DNA from: Anaerolineaceae bacterium
GTDB taxonomy: Bacteria > Chloroflexota > Anaerolineae > Anaerolineales > Anaerolineaceae
Direction of reading: 5' to 3'
Assembly: GCA_028714615.1 (NCBI GenBank)
Contig: JAQTMA010000046.1
Coordinates: 1 to 5,153 of the forward strand
Length of the DNA: 5,153 nt
Below are positions 1 through 5,153 of this stretch, in pieces (positions within the stretch are counted from its first letter, which is position 1; each line of letters starts with the position of its first letter). The position numbers were made by a program, and so were the translations under genes. Under the pieces are notes generated by a model. The model saw only the letters and a list, made by a program, of their open reading frames with translations, was not told the origin of the DNA and made no database searches.

Positions 1-97
1 TTGGATGGTTGCAGTATAAACCGGTTGTGGGGATGGAAACACCGACTGAAGTCTGATTGTAGGTAGGACTGGGGATGGAAATTGATATCCCGTGTAC

Positions 98-183
98 GGG
101 CACGGGGTTGAGCTCCAGGATTTTGGGGTGTTCTATGTACGGGCACGGGGTTGATTTCCAGGATTTTGGGGTGTTCTATGTAC
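98..183 (+). repeat. Short (43-bp) A-arm-only units, first run
   Basis: Two consecutive 43-bp units start at the A cores at 98 and 141. Each consists of the A arm, TTGA, a loop-type block TTCCAGGATTTTGGGGTG and TTCTATG leading into the next A arm. No B arm is present, so these copies cannot form the local A/B hairpin. They look like long units from which the B arm and following linker have been lost. Confidence 0.85.
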
Positions 184-276
184 GGGCACTGGGTTGAGTT
201 CCAGGATTTTGGGCGTTCATCCCAACCCCGTGCCCCTACCCCATGGCATTTCCGGGTTGGTTGATATCCCGTGTAC

Positions 277-403
277 GGGCACGGGGTTCGGTTCCAGGAT
301 TTTGGGTATTCTATGTACGGGCACGGGGTTGAGTTCCAGGATTTTAGGTGTTCTATGTACGGGCACGGGGTTGAGTTCCAGGATTTTGGGGTGTTCTATG
401 TAC
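277..403 (+). repeat. Short (42-43-bp) A-arm-only units, second run
   Basis: Three short units start at the A cores at 277, 319 and 361 and lead into the long unit at 404. Spacings are 42, 42 and 43 bp. The 277 copy has the TTCGG loop start typical of long units and the other two have TTGAG, so short units are not all copies of one founder. A further single short unit lies at 872-914. Confidence 0.85.
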
Positions 404-871
404 GGGCACGGGGTTCGGTTTCAGGATTCTGGGCGTTCATCCCAACCCCGTGCCCCTACCCCATGGCATTTCCGGGTTGGTTGATATCCCATGTACGGGC
501 ACGGGGTTCGGTTCCAGGATTTTGGGTGTTCATCCCAACCCCGTGCCCCTACCCCCACGGAATTTCCAGGATGGTTGATACCCCATGTACGGGCACGGGG
601 TTCGGTTCCAGGATTCTGGGTGATCATCCCAACCCCGTGCCCCTACCCCATGGCATTTCCGGGTTGGTTGATATCCCATGTACGGGCACGGGGTTCGGTT
701 CCAGGATTTTGGGTGTTCATCCCAACCCCGTGCCCCTACCCCCACGGAATTTCCAGGATGGTTGATACCCCGTGTACGGGCACGGGGTTCGGTTCCAGGA
801 TTTTGGGTGTTCATCCCAACCCCGTGCCCCTACCCCCACGGCATTTCCGGGATGATTGATATACCATGTAC
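404..871 (+). repeat. Run of five long (93-94-bp) hairpin units
   Basis: Five complete long units have A cores at 404, 497, 591, 684 and 778 and B arms at 444, 537, 631, 724 and 818. Spacings are 93, 94, 93, 94 and 94 bp. Each contains the A arm, about 25 nt of loop, the B arm and a linker of about 36 nt. Linkers alternate between an ATGGCATTTCCGGGTTGG type and an ACGGAATTTCCAGGATGG type, which suggests that two-unit blocks of about 187 bp were duplicated. This is the most regular part of the array. Confidence 0.88.
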
Positions 872-969
872 GGGCACGGGGTTCGGTTCCAGGATTTTGG
901 GGTGTTCTATGTACGGGCACGGGGTTGAGTTCCAGGATTCTGGGGGTTCAACCCAACCCCGTGCCCCTA

Positions 970-1032
970 CCCCACGGAATTGACGGATTTGGTTCCAGGG
1001 TTTTGGGCGTTCATCCCAACCCCGTGCCCCTA
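970..1032 (+). repeat. Medium (63-bp) B-arm-only unit, copy 1
   Basis: This 63-bp unit lacks an A arm. The linker runs from ACGGAATTGACGG directly into TTTGGTTCCAGGG and then to a normal B arm at 1018. It differs from the second copy (1219-1281) at about four positions by eye. The two copies therefore arose from one deletion event that was later duplicated along with its neighbours. Confidence 0.85.
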
Positions 1033-1218
1033 CCCCACGCAATTGCCGGGTTGGTTGATATCCCATGTACGGGCACGGGGTTCGGTTCCAGGATTCTGGG
1101 GGTTCAACCCAACCCCGTGCCCCTACCCCGCGCAATTTCCAGGATCGTTGATATCCCATGTACGGGCACGGGGTTCGGTTCCAGGATATTGGGCGTTCAT
1201 CCCAACCCCGTGCCCCTA

Positions 1219-1281
1219 CCCCACGGAATTGACGGGTTTGGTTTCAGGATTTTGGGTGTTCATCCCAACCCCGTGCCCCTA
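1219..1281 (+). repeat. Medium (63-bp) B-arm-only unit, copy 2
   Basis: This is the second 63-bp derivative, with the same internal junction (GAATTGACGGGTTTGG) as the copy at 970-1032 and a B arm at 1267. Both medium copies follow a complete A/B unit, so the distance between flanking A cores is 156 bp in each case (915 to 1071 and 1164 to 1320). This points to segmental duplication of a larger block. Confidence 0.85.
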
Positions 1282-1413
1282 CCCCACGGAATTTCCGGGA
1301 TCGTTGATATCCCATGTACGGGCACGGGGTTCGGTTTCAGGATTTTGGGTGTTCATCCCAACCCCGTGCCCCTACCCCCACGGCATTTCGGGGATGGTTG
1401 ATATCCCGTGTAC

Positions 1414-1472
1414 GGGCACGGGGTTGAGTTCCTGGATTATGGGCGTTCAACCCCGTGCCCCTACCCCCACCG
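1414..1472 (+). repeat. Terminal long unit with shortened loop
   Basis: The last unit has a complete A arm and a complete B arm (1449-1463), but the loop is about 5 nt shorter: GGGCGTTC joins AACCCC directly and the usual ATCCC is missing. The stem is intact. After the B arm the sequence diverges into unique DNA (CACCGCGCATCGG), which marks the right boundary of the array. Confidence 0.8.
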
Positions 1473-1549
1473 CGCATCGGGAGGGTTTTCCCAAACAGAG
1501 ACGAAGACATGGAATCGCGGTGATATTCTCACTAGCCGCGGGGGCGCTG

Positions 1550-1568
1550 AGGTTTATAACCTTTTTTT
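1550..1568 (+). terminator. Weak terminator-like hairpin with T7 tract
   Basis: AGGTT (1550-1554) and AACCT (1558-1562) are perfect complements around a 3-nt loop and run into a seven-T tract (1562-1568). The stem has only 5 bp, two or three of them G-C, so termination strength is doubtful. It is oriented for plus-strand transcripts leaving the array, not for the minus-strand glycosyltransferase gene, for which I see no convincing terminator. Confidence 0.25.
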
Positions 1569-1592
1569 CTCTGCGTCCCTGCGGCTCTGCGC
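1569..1592 (+). repeat. Three tandem degenerate CTCTGCGN octamers
   Basis: Three back-to-back 8-mers, CTCTGCGT, CCCTGCGG and CTCTGCGC, follow a T7 tract and are followed by GAGAACG. From memory, similar CTCTGCG-rich intergenic elements are dispersed in several environmental bacterial phyla; I cannot test this here. No coding role is visible. A C7 homopolymer (1614-1620) lies just downstream, before the glycosyltransferase stop codon. Confidence 0.55.
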
Positions 1593-1648
1593 GAGAACGA
1601 ATGGTGAAATCCACCCCCCCAAAGCAACCGCATGCCGGGAGCGAGCAA

Positions 1649-3025
1649 TTACTTCGCCAGGGGAATTCTCTCGCGATGCCGCAGGTTGAGGAGATTGAAC
1701 AGGTAAGCCACCACCAGGAACACCAACAAGCTGTTGCGCACCAGGACAAGTTGCATAAAGCCGGGAATCGATGGCAAGAGCTCAACATTGAGGCTGAGCC
1801 CATAGAACGCGTAAATCAGCGTCGTGAATATGGCGATGGAGCCCCAGCTCAGCAACCAGATTCTCCGGCTGCTCCCGGCGTAAGCCAGCAGCGGGGCCAG
1901 CCAGATCAGGTATTGCGGGCTGAACACCTTCCCGGTGGCCAGCAAGAGCAACAGAATTCCTGCCGCTGCCTGGACCAGGTCGATCTTTTTCCAGATCTGC
2001 AACAGGAGTACGGTCACCCCGCCCACCGCCAGGCAGACCAACATCAATTCAGAAACAGCGCCTGCCAAAGGGCTGAGGATGTTCAAGGACTCAAACGACA
2101 TCTTCCACACGACCGGAACGTTCGCGAAAGAAGCCAACCACAGGAGACTGCTGCCGATCGACTCGACCTGGAAAGGCCGCGCAACCATGTTCGCCAACCA
2201 ACCGAGCAAAGCACCCTGGAAGTTGAACAGGCCGATGGCGGCAGTACCTTCCAAAAAGACGCCCAAAAAGATCAGGGTATTGCTCCAGCGGCAACCGTTC
2301 ATGCTGCTCAGCAAGCGCCGCAAGCCATTCAACCCTGCTTTCCAGCTTCTCGATTTGGGAGGGAAAGCGAGCCCACCCGCATCTCGCTGCTCAGCCAGGA
2401 ACAACACCGGCCAGATAGCCAGCGGATAAGCCTTGGTCAGCACACCCACGGCCAGAGCTACGTACGCCCAACCCCACCGTTTTCGCTCAGCCAGAATCAC
2501 CGCTGCCAGCGTCAACCCGGCGGGAAGCAGGTCATAGCGCATGAAGGCAAACACCCCGGCGGCGCTCAACAGATGCAGGGCAAATACGCTGTGAGAGCCG
2601 GGGGGACCGAAACGCAACAGTAGGCGATAAACGGCAAAAAAGACCCCCGCAATCAACAGCGCAAAACCAATGGGGAAGCTGAGCTCCGGAATGAGCAGCG
2701 GAATGGAAAAGAATAACAACGAGAAAGGGGGGTATTCCGGAGGGAACGTGTGGTATTGGATGAAGGTTTTGAGAAAGCTGCACGGCGCGGACTGTAGCAG
2801 TGCAGAATTTCGATCTCCTGTCCAGAATGCCACGGAATAGCATTGATAATGAACCACATCGCTGGTAGGGAATTCTGCCTGCCAAACCGCAGCGATCATC
2901 AAGATCGAAGCAACTACCAGGAAGGGGAGATATGCCTGAAAACCCTTACGTGCGTAAAGGATATCTTCGATGGATGCAGATAAACCAGGTTGGCGGCGCG
3001 ACTGCGCCTCAATGTCTTTGAGCAT
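1649..3025 (-). CDS. GT87-like (DUF2029-type) polytopic membrane glycosyltransferase
   Basis: Probably a GT-C fold enzyme that moves a sugar, likely mannose or arabinose from a polyprenyl-phosphate donor, onto a lipid or glycan at the outer face of the membrane. The exact substrate is not deducible. From the ATG at 3025 it has 458 residues; a TTG start at 3052 adds nine (467 aa). Neither has a clear Shine-Dalgarno sequence, and I prefer ATG. In 467-aa numbering, a charged cytosolic N-terminus precedes a first membrane helix (about 40-58). A short extracytoplasmic loop follows with an acidic residue, Asp65 in a TSDVVHY context, where GT-C enzymes keep their catalytic Asp. Later marks are EYPPFS (106-111), MRYDLLPAG (171-179), LTKAYP (205-210) and FSPQYLIW (377-384), all typical of GT87-like proteins. 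I count about 11-13 hydrophobic helices. A basic cytosolic loop (about 221-255) separates the two halves. It is transcribed divergently from the CDGSH gene and ends with TAA facing the repeat array. No partner genes of a glycan pathway are visible. Confidence 0.85.
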   Translation of the reverse strand: MLKDIEAQSRRQPGLSASIEDILYARKGFQAYLPFLVVASILMIAAVWQAEFPTSDVVHYQCYSVAFWTGDRNSALLQSAPCSFLKTFIQYHTFPPEYPPFSLLFFSIPLLIPELSFPIGFALLIAGVFFAVYRLLLRFGPPGSHSVFALHLLSAAGVFAFMRYDLLPAGLTLAAVILAERKRWGWAYVALAVGVLTKAYPLAIWPVLFLAEQRDAGGLAFPPKSRSWKAGLNGLRRLLSSMNGCRWSNTLIFLGVFLEGTAAIGLFNFQGALLGWLANMVARPFQVESIGSSLLWLASFANVPVVWKMSFESLNILSPLAGAVSELMLVCLAVGGVTVLLLQIWKKIDLVQAAAGILLLLLATGKVFSPQYLIWLAPLLAYAGSSRRIWLLSWGSIAIFTTLIYAFYGLSLNVELLPSIPGFMQLVLVRNSLLVFLVVAYLFNLLNLRHRERIPLAK

Positions 3026-3076
3026 ACGCAAATATCGAATCCCGGGATACAATCAGAACCGTCGTAAGGCCTTCGT

Positions 3077-3082
3077 ATTGTA
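3077..3082 (-). promoter_or_regulatory. Possible -10 box for the glycosyltransferase gene
   Basis: On the minus strand this reads TACAAT, five of six matches to the sigma-70 -10 consensus. A 17-bp spacer places only a poor -35 (CTGGAA, three of six) upstream. Transcription from here would leave about 45 nt before the ATG at 3025, or about 18 nt before the TTG at 3052. Confidence 0.3.
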
Positions 3083-3114
3083 CTTGAAGAATGCCTTGAT
3101 TCCAGCGGAGATTT

Positions 3115-3135
3115 CACCGGTATCTCGAACCGGTG
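3115..3135. promoter_or_regulatory. Perfect 7-7-7 dyad, candidate operator
   Basis: CACCGGT (3115-3121) and ACCGGTG (3129-3135) are perfect inverted repeats separated by 7 nt (ATCTCGA). The arm-to-arm geometry, about 14 bp between arm centres, suits a dimeric helix-turn-helix regulator. The right arm covers the place where a -35 box would lie for the TATAAT at 3153. As RNA it could also form a 7-bp hairpin followed 8 nt later by T5, but that is a poor terminator layout. Confidence 0.45.
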
Positions 3136-3152
3136 GGTTGTGCTTTTTCGAC

Positions 3153-3158
3153 TATAAT
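3153..3158 (+). promoter_or_regulatory. Consensus -10 box (TATAAT) for the CDGSH gene
   Basis: This is a perfect TATAAT 33 bp upstream of the preferred start at 3191, giving an expected transcript start near 3164-3166 and a leader of about 25 nt. No good -35 lies at 16-18 bp; that position falls inside the right arm of the dyad at 3115-3135. A weak -35 beside an operator-like dyad suggests activator-dependent or repressor-controlled transcription, which is inference. Confidence 0.5.
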
Positions 3159-3180
3159 GGTGAAAGTACATCGATATGCA

Positions 3181-3189
3181 GAGGGAAGG
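3181..3189 (+). promoter_or_regulatory. Shine-Dalgarno site deciding the CDGSH gene start
   Basis: GAGGGAAGG ends one base before the ATG at 3191. AGAGGG (3180-3185) lies about 5 nt upstream of that ATG, a workable spacing. The alternative ATG at 3176 has no purine-rich site upstream, so 3191 is favoured. Confidence 0.6.
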
Positions 3190-3190
3190 T

Positions 3191-3979
3191 ATGCCACCGA
3201 ACCAAAACTTAAAACCCACCCCCAAGAAGATTACCATAACCCCAGACGGCCCTTACTGCATCCAGGGAGGCATCCCCCTGGTGCGCAAGACCCAGGTGGT
3301 ATCAGAATACGGCGAACCGCTCACCTGGAAAAAAGATGGGATTGTCGAAACGGACGAGAATTACTCACTGTGCCGCTGCGGGCAGACGAGTACCAAACCG
3401 TTCTGTGACGGGACCCGTCACGAAATCGAGTTCGACGGCACCGAAACAGCCGATCCTCGTACGATGGCCGAGCGCCAGCGGATATTTACCAACGGGACGC
3501 GTATCGTGGTAAAACGCGATTTCACGCTGTGCTCGGAATCGGGGTTTTGCGCCAACTGTGTTGCCAGCATCGAAGAAATGATCCCTTTTACGGATGATAC
3601 CCAGATGCGCGCCCAGGTGATGGCCATGATCGAACGCTGCCCGTCGGGAGCATTGGCCTATTCCATCGCGGAAGGCGATGCGGACATCGAGCCCGACCTG
3701 CCCGAGCAGATCGCGCTGACGATCGAAATCACCTCCTCCGGCCCGATCGACGGCCCGCTCTGGGTGACAGGCAATATTCCCATCGAACGCGCCGACGGGC
3801 AGCCGCTCGAAACGCGCAACCGGGTCACCCTGTGCTGCTGCGGCCTCTCCAAGATCAAGCCGCTGTGCGACGGCGCCCACCGCGCCGCACAGGTGAAGAA
3901 GATGGTGAGCCAACAGTCCGGCGACTGCGAGTCGCTACCGAAAGACCACATACCCCCTGTAGATTTCTTTAAGCGGTAA
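3191..3979 (+). CDS. CDGSH / Fer4_19 / CDGSH iron-sulfur protein
   Basis: Predicted soluble electron-transfer or Fe-S/redox-handling protein of 262 aa; the physiological partner of this family is not established. The start at 3191 is chosen because GAGGGAAGG (3181-3189) sits directly before it; an in-frame ATG at 3176 would add five residues and bury that site. Residues about 11-60 (KKITITPDGPYCIQGGIPLV and on) are the usual lead-in to this family. CDGSH motif 1 has Cys61, Cys63 and Cys72 in CRCGQTSTKPFCDGTRH. The fourth ligand position (Cys72+4) is Arg76, with His77 one residue late. The middle segment (about 105-158) resembles Fer4_19, with Cys114, Cys120, Cys123 and Cys150 in ERCPSGALAY, and could hold a [4Fe-4S] or [3Fe-4S] cluster. 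CDGSH motif 2 is canonical: Cys215, Cys217, Cys226 and His230 in CCCGLSKIKPLCDGAH, expected to bind [2Fe-2S]. There is no signal peptide or membrane helix, so it is probably cytoplasmic. The gene ends in TAA, 109 bp before the DUF362 gene on the same strand. Confidence 0.93.
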   Translation: MPPNQNLKPTPKKITITPDGPYCIQGGIPLVRKTQVVSEYGEPLTWKKDGIVETDENYSLCRCGQTSTKPFCDGTRHEIEFDGTETADPRTMAERQRIFTNGTRIVVKRDFTLCSESGFCANCVASIEEMIPFTDDTQMRAQVMAMIERCPSGALAYSIAEGDADIEPDLPEQIALTIEITSSGPIDGPLWVTGNIPIERADGQPLETRNRVTLCCCGLSKIKPLCDGAHRAAQVKKMVSQQSGDCESLPKDHIPPVDFFKR

Positions 3980-4029
3980 GGGTTATCCCCGGTCTTCCAT
4001 ATATTGCTCATTTGTATCGTGCAGGCATT

Positions 4030-4074
4030 CTGAGCCTCACCTGAAACCTAGCTGCGAATTTCCGGTTTCCTCAG
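4030..4074 (+). promoter_or_regulatory. Possible leader stem-loop upstream of the DUF362 gene
   Basis: CTGAG (4030-4034) pairs with CTCAG (4070-4074), and GAAACC (4043-4048) pairs with GGTTTC (4064-4069). The 3' strand is continuous, while the 5' strand has an 8-nt bulge. The 15-nt loop includes TAGCTGCG. The structure ends just before a purine-rich stretch, AGGCGG (4079-4084), the probable ribosome site for the ATG at 4089. It could tune translation, or be chance in a 109-nt spacer. Confidence 0.25.
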
Positions 4075-4088
4075 AGATAGGCGGACCA

Positions 4089-5153
4089 ATGTCGCAGAAA
4101 TCCACAGTTGCCGTTTTATACACCCGACCCGAAACTGTCCTGGATGATTACCAACGCTTGTTCGAGCTGGCCGGCGGGAGGGACGCCTTGCCCCATGGCA
4201 TCACCACGATGCTTAAAGACAACATCACCTGGCACTTCCCCATGCCCGCAGCGAATACCACCCCCTGGCAGTTGGAAGGCTCGATTCGCGCTTTGCGCCA
4301 GGCCAGTTATGATGACTTGGTGTGCGTGCAGAACCAGACAGTGATCACCAATGCCTTCAAAGGCGAAGACCTCAATGGCTATCTACCCATCTTCAAGCAG
4401 TACGACGTTGCGGTGCGCTACAATTTCCGCAAAGAAGACATGCGATGGATCCACTACCAGCCCAAGGGACGAATGTTAGCCCTGGATCATATCTACCCGG
4501 AAGGCATCTACATCCCGGATTACTTCATCGGCAAGAACGTCGTCCACCTCCCTACAGTCAAGACGCATATGTATACTACCACTACCGGGGCGATGAAGAA
4601 TGCCTTTGGGGGCTTGTTGAACAAATACCGTCATTACACACATAGCTGGATCCACGAGACTTTGGTCGACCTGCTAACGATTCAGAAGGAGATTCACCCG
4701 GGTATTTTCGCGATCATGGATGGTACCAGCGCCGGTAATGGCGCCGGTCCGCGCATGATTCAGCCAATTACGAAGAATATCATCCTGGCCTCAGCCGATC
4801 CGGTAGCGATCGACGCAGTAGCAGCCAGGTTGATGGGCTTTGACCCGATGAGTATCCCGTATATCTGCCTGGCGCACGAGCATGGGTTGGGGACCGGCGA
4901 CCCGCGTGAGATCGCACTGACCGGCGATGACGTCAGCGGTGAAAATTGGGGCTTCAGGATTGGCCACAACTCGCACAGCTTCCTGGCCTGGCTGGCCTGG
5001 TATGGCCCGACCAAGGTCTTCCAGAAGCTGGTGCTGCGCACGCCGCTGGTAACCATCCCTACCTTCATTGGAGAAATCGAGCAGGATTACCTGTATTGGC
5101 CGCTGAAGTATCGGAAGGTTGCTGCGAACTGGCGGGCGACCACCCCTTGGGGG
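4089..5153 (+). CDS. DUF362 domain protein, 3' end beyond the window
   Basis: A continuous reading frame of 355 codons runs from ATG (after AGGCGG, 4-nt spacing) to the right edge with no stop, so the C-terminus is missing. The sequence matches the DUF362 family (PF04015), whose biochemical role is not established. Supporting segments are an N-terminal strand, STVAVLYTRPETV (5-17), a central block VVHLPTVKTHMYTTTTGAMKN (151-171), then AFGGLLN (172-178), an acidic-glycine motif IMDGTSAGNGAGPR (209-222), and ILASADPVAIDAVAARLMGF (232-251) followed by DP. These are the signature stretches of the family. Only two cysteines are visible (79 and 260), so there is no ferredoxin-type CxxCxxC motif, unlike DUF362 proteins fused to 4Fe-4S domains; one could lie beyond the edge. 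No signal peptide or clear transmembrane helix is seen. The upstream CDGSH gene runs in the same direction and could be co-transcribed. Confidence 0.92.
   Translation, partial: MSQKSTVAVLYTRPETVLDDYQRLFELAGGRDALPHGITTMLKDNITWHFPMPAANTTPWQLEGSIRALRQASYDDLVCVQNQTVITNAFKGEDLNGYLPIFKQYDVAVRYNFRKEDMRWIHYQPKGRMLALDHIYPEGIYIPDYFIGKNVVHLPTVKTHMYTTTTGAMKNAFGGLLNKYRHYTHSWIHETLVDLLTIQKEIHPGIFAIMDGTSAGNGAGPRMIQPITKNIILASADPVAIDAVAARLMGFDPMSIPYICLAHEHGLGTGDPREIALTGDDVSGENWGFRIGHNSHSFLAWLAWYGPTKVFQKLVLRTPLVTIPTFIGEIEQDYLYWPLKYRKVAANWRATTPWG

Larger units (their letters stand above)
71..1472. repeat. Tandem array of inverted-repeat (hairpin-forming) units
   Basis: The array combines two 15-nt arms. Arm A (TACGGGCACGGGGTT) has its GGGCACGGGG core starting at 98, 141, 184, 277, 319, 361, 404, 497, 591, 684, 778, 872, 915, 1071, 1164, 1320 and 1414; only the copy at 184 is altered (CACTGGG). 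Arm B (AACCCCGTGCCCCTA) starts at 224, 444, 537, 631, 724, 818, 955, 1018, 1111, 1204, 1267, 1360 and 1449. B is the reverse complement of A except for one base, so an adjacent A/B pair can form a 14-of-15-bp stem. The loop is built on a GTTCCAGGATTTTGGG-like core, and linkers after B carry TTCCGGG, GGTTGATATCCC and similar blocks. The left edge is a half-linker near 71 (GGGGATGG then TTGATATCCC). The right edge follows the last B arm near 1472. Many frames are open across the array, but units of 43, 63 and 94 bp shift frame, so these are not genes. No associated protein gene is seen. Confidence 0.95.

Noticed and set aside
271..1401. Long overlapping open frames in the array (both strands) giving Pro/Gly-rich repeated peptides
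   Set aside because: The unit lengths 43, 63 and 94 bp are not multiples of three, so the same peptide reappears in different frames and breaks off. Similar frames are open on both strands simply because the unit has few stop triplets. No ribosome sites or known domains are seen.
184..1463. Integron attC sites
   Set aside because: B-to-A segments begin with CCCAAC-like and end with GTTGAGT-like strings, which resemble attC core sites, but there are no variable cassettes between them, no imperfect L/R box structure and no integrase.
71..1472. CRISPR array
   Set aside because: The sequences between the repeated arms are themselves conserved, the period is mixed and longer than usual, the arms are inverted pairs, and no cas gene is present.
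980..2623. A 547-codon plus-strand frame running out of the array through the glycosyltransferase gene
   Set aside because: Its second half is antisense to a clear membrane protein and gives a Gln/His-rich product with no family features. It is open by chance.
3115..3148. Rho-independent terminator formed by the dyad and the following T5
   Set aside because: The T run starts 8 nt after the stem and is short, and no plus-strand gene ends upstream. An operator role fits the position better.
4108..4645. Frameshifted or broken gene suggested by shorter plus-strand frames at 4108-4344 and 4322-4645
   Set aside because: The frame starting at 4089 is continuous to the window edge and carries all the DUF362 motifs. 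The others are out-of-frame shadows.

Overview
The window looks like bacterial chromosomal DNA, probably from a metagenome. The gene set is a GT87-type polytopic membrane glycosyltransferase, a CDGSH/Fer4_19 iron-sulfur protein and a DUF362 protein, beside GC-rich palindromic intergenic repeats. This fits Chloroflexota (Anaerolineae-like), but that placement is an inference from gene content and repeat style; no rRNA or other marker is present.

Layout. (1) Positions 1-70 hold no recognisable gene. (2) About 71-1472 is a 1.4-kb tandem repeat array, built from an A arm (TACGGGCACGGGGTT, 17 copies) and a near-perfect reverse-complement B arm (AACCCCGTGCCCCTA, 13 copies). The arms occur in three unit lengths: 93-94, 42-43 and 63 bp. 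Most A/B pairs can fold into a 14-of-15-bp stem with about 25 nt in the loop. The array is not credibly protein coding, because its unit lengths mix reading frames. (3) 1473-1648 is a short spacer with a triplicated 8-mer, a T7 tract and a C7 tract. (4) 1649-3025 (or 3052), minus strand, is a membrane glycosyltransferase whose 3' end faces the array. (5) 3026-3190 is a divergent control region with a perfect 7-7-7 dyad and a consensus TATAAT. (6) 3191-3979, plus strand, is a 262-aa protein with CDGSH, Fer4_19-like and CDGSH domains; the first CDGSH motif has lost the ligand His at its normal position. (7) 3980-4088 is a leader with a possible stem-loop. (8) 4089-5153, plus strand, is a DUF362 protein that is open through the right edge of the window.

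How the genes relate. The CDGSH and DUF362 genes run in the same direction 109 bp apart and may be co-transcribed from the promoter near 3153, or the second may have its own control. The glycosyltransferase is transcribed divergently and has no obvious functional link to them. The most unusual part of the window is the hairpin-forming array. I see no evidence that it is CRISPR, an integron cassette array or a retroelement, and its function, if any, is unknown.
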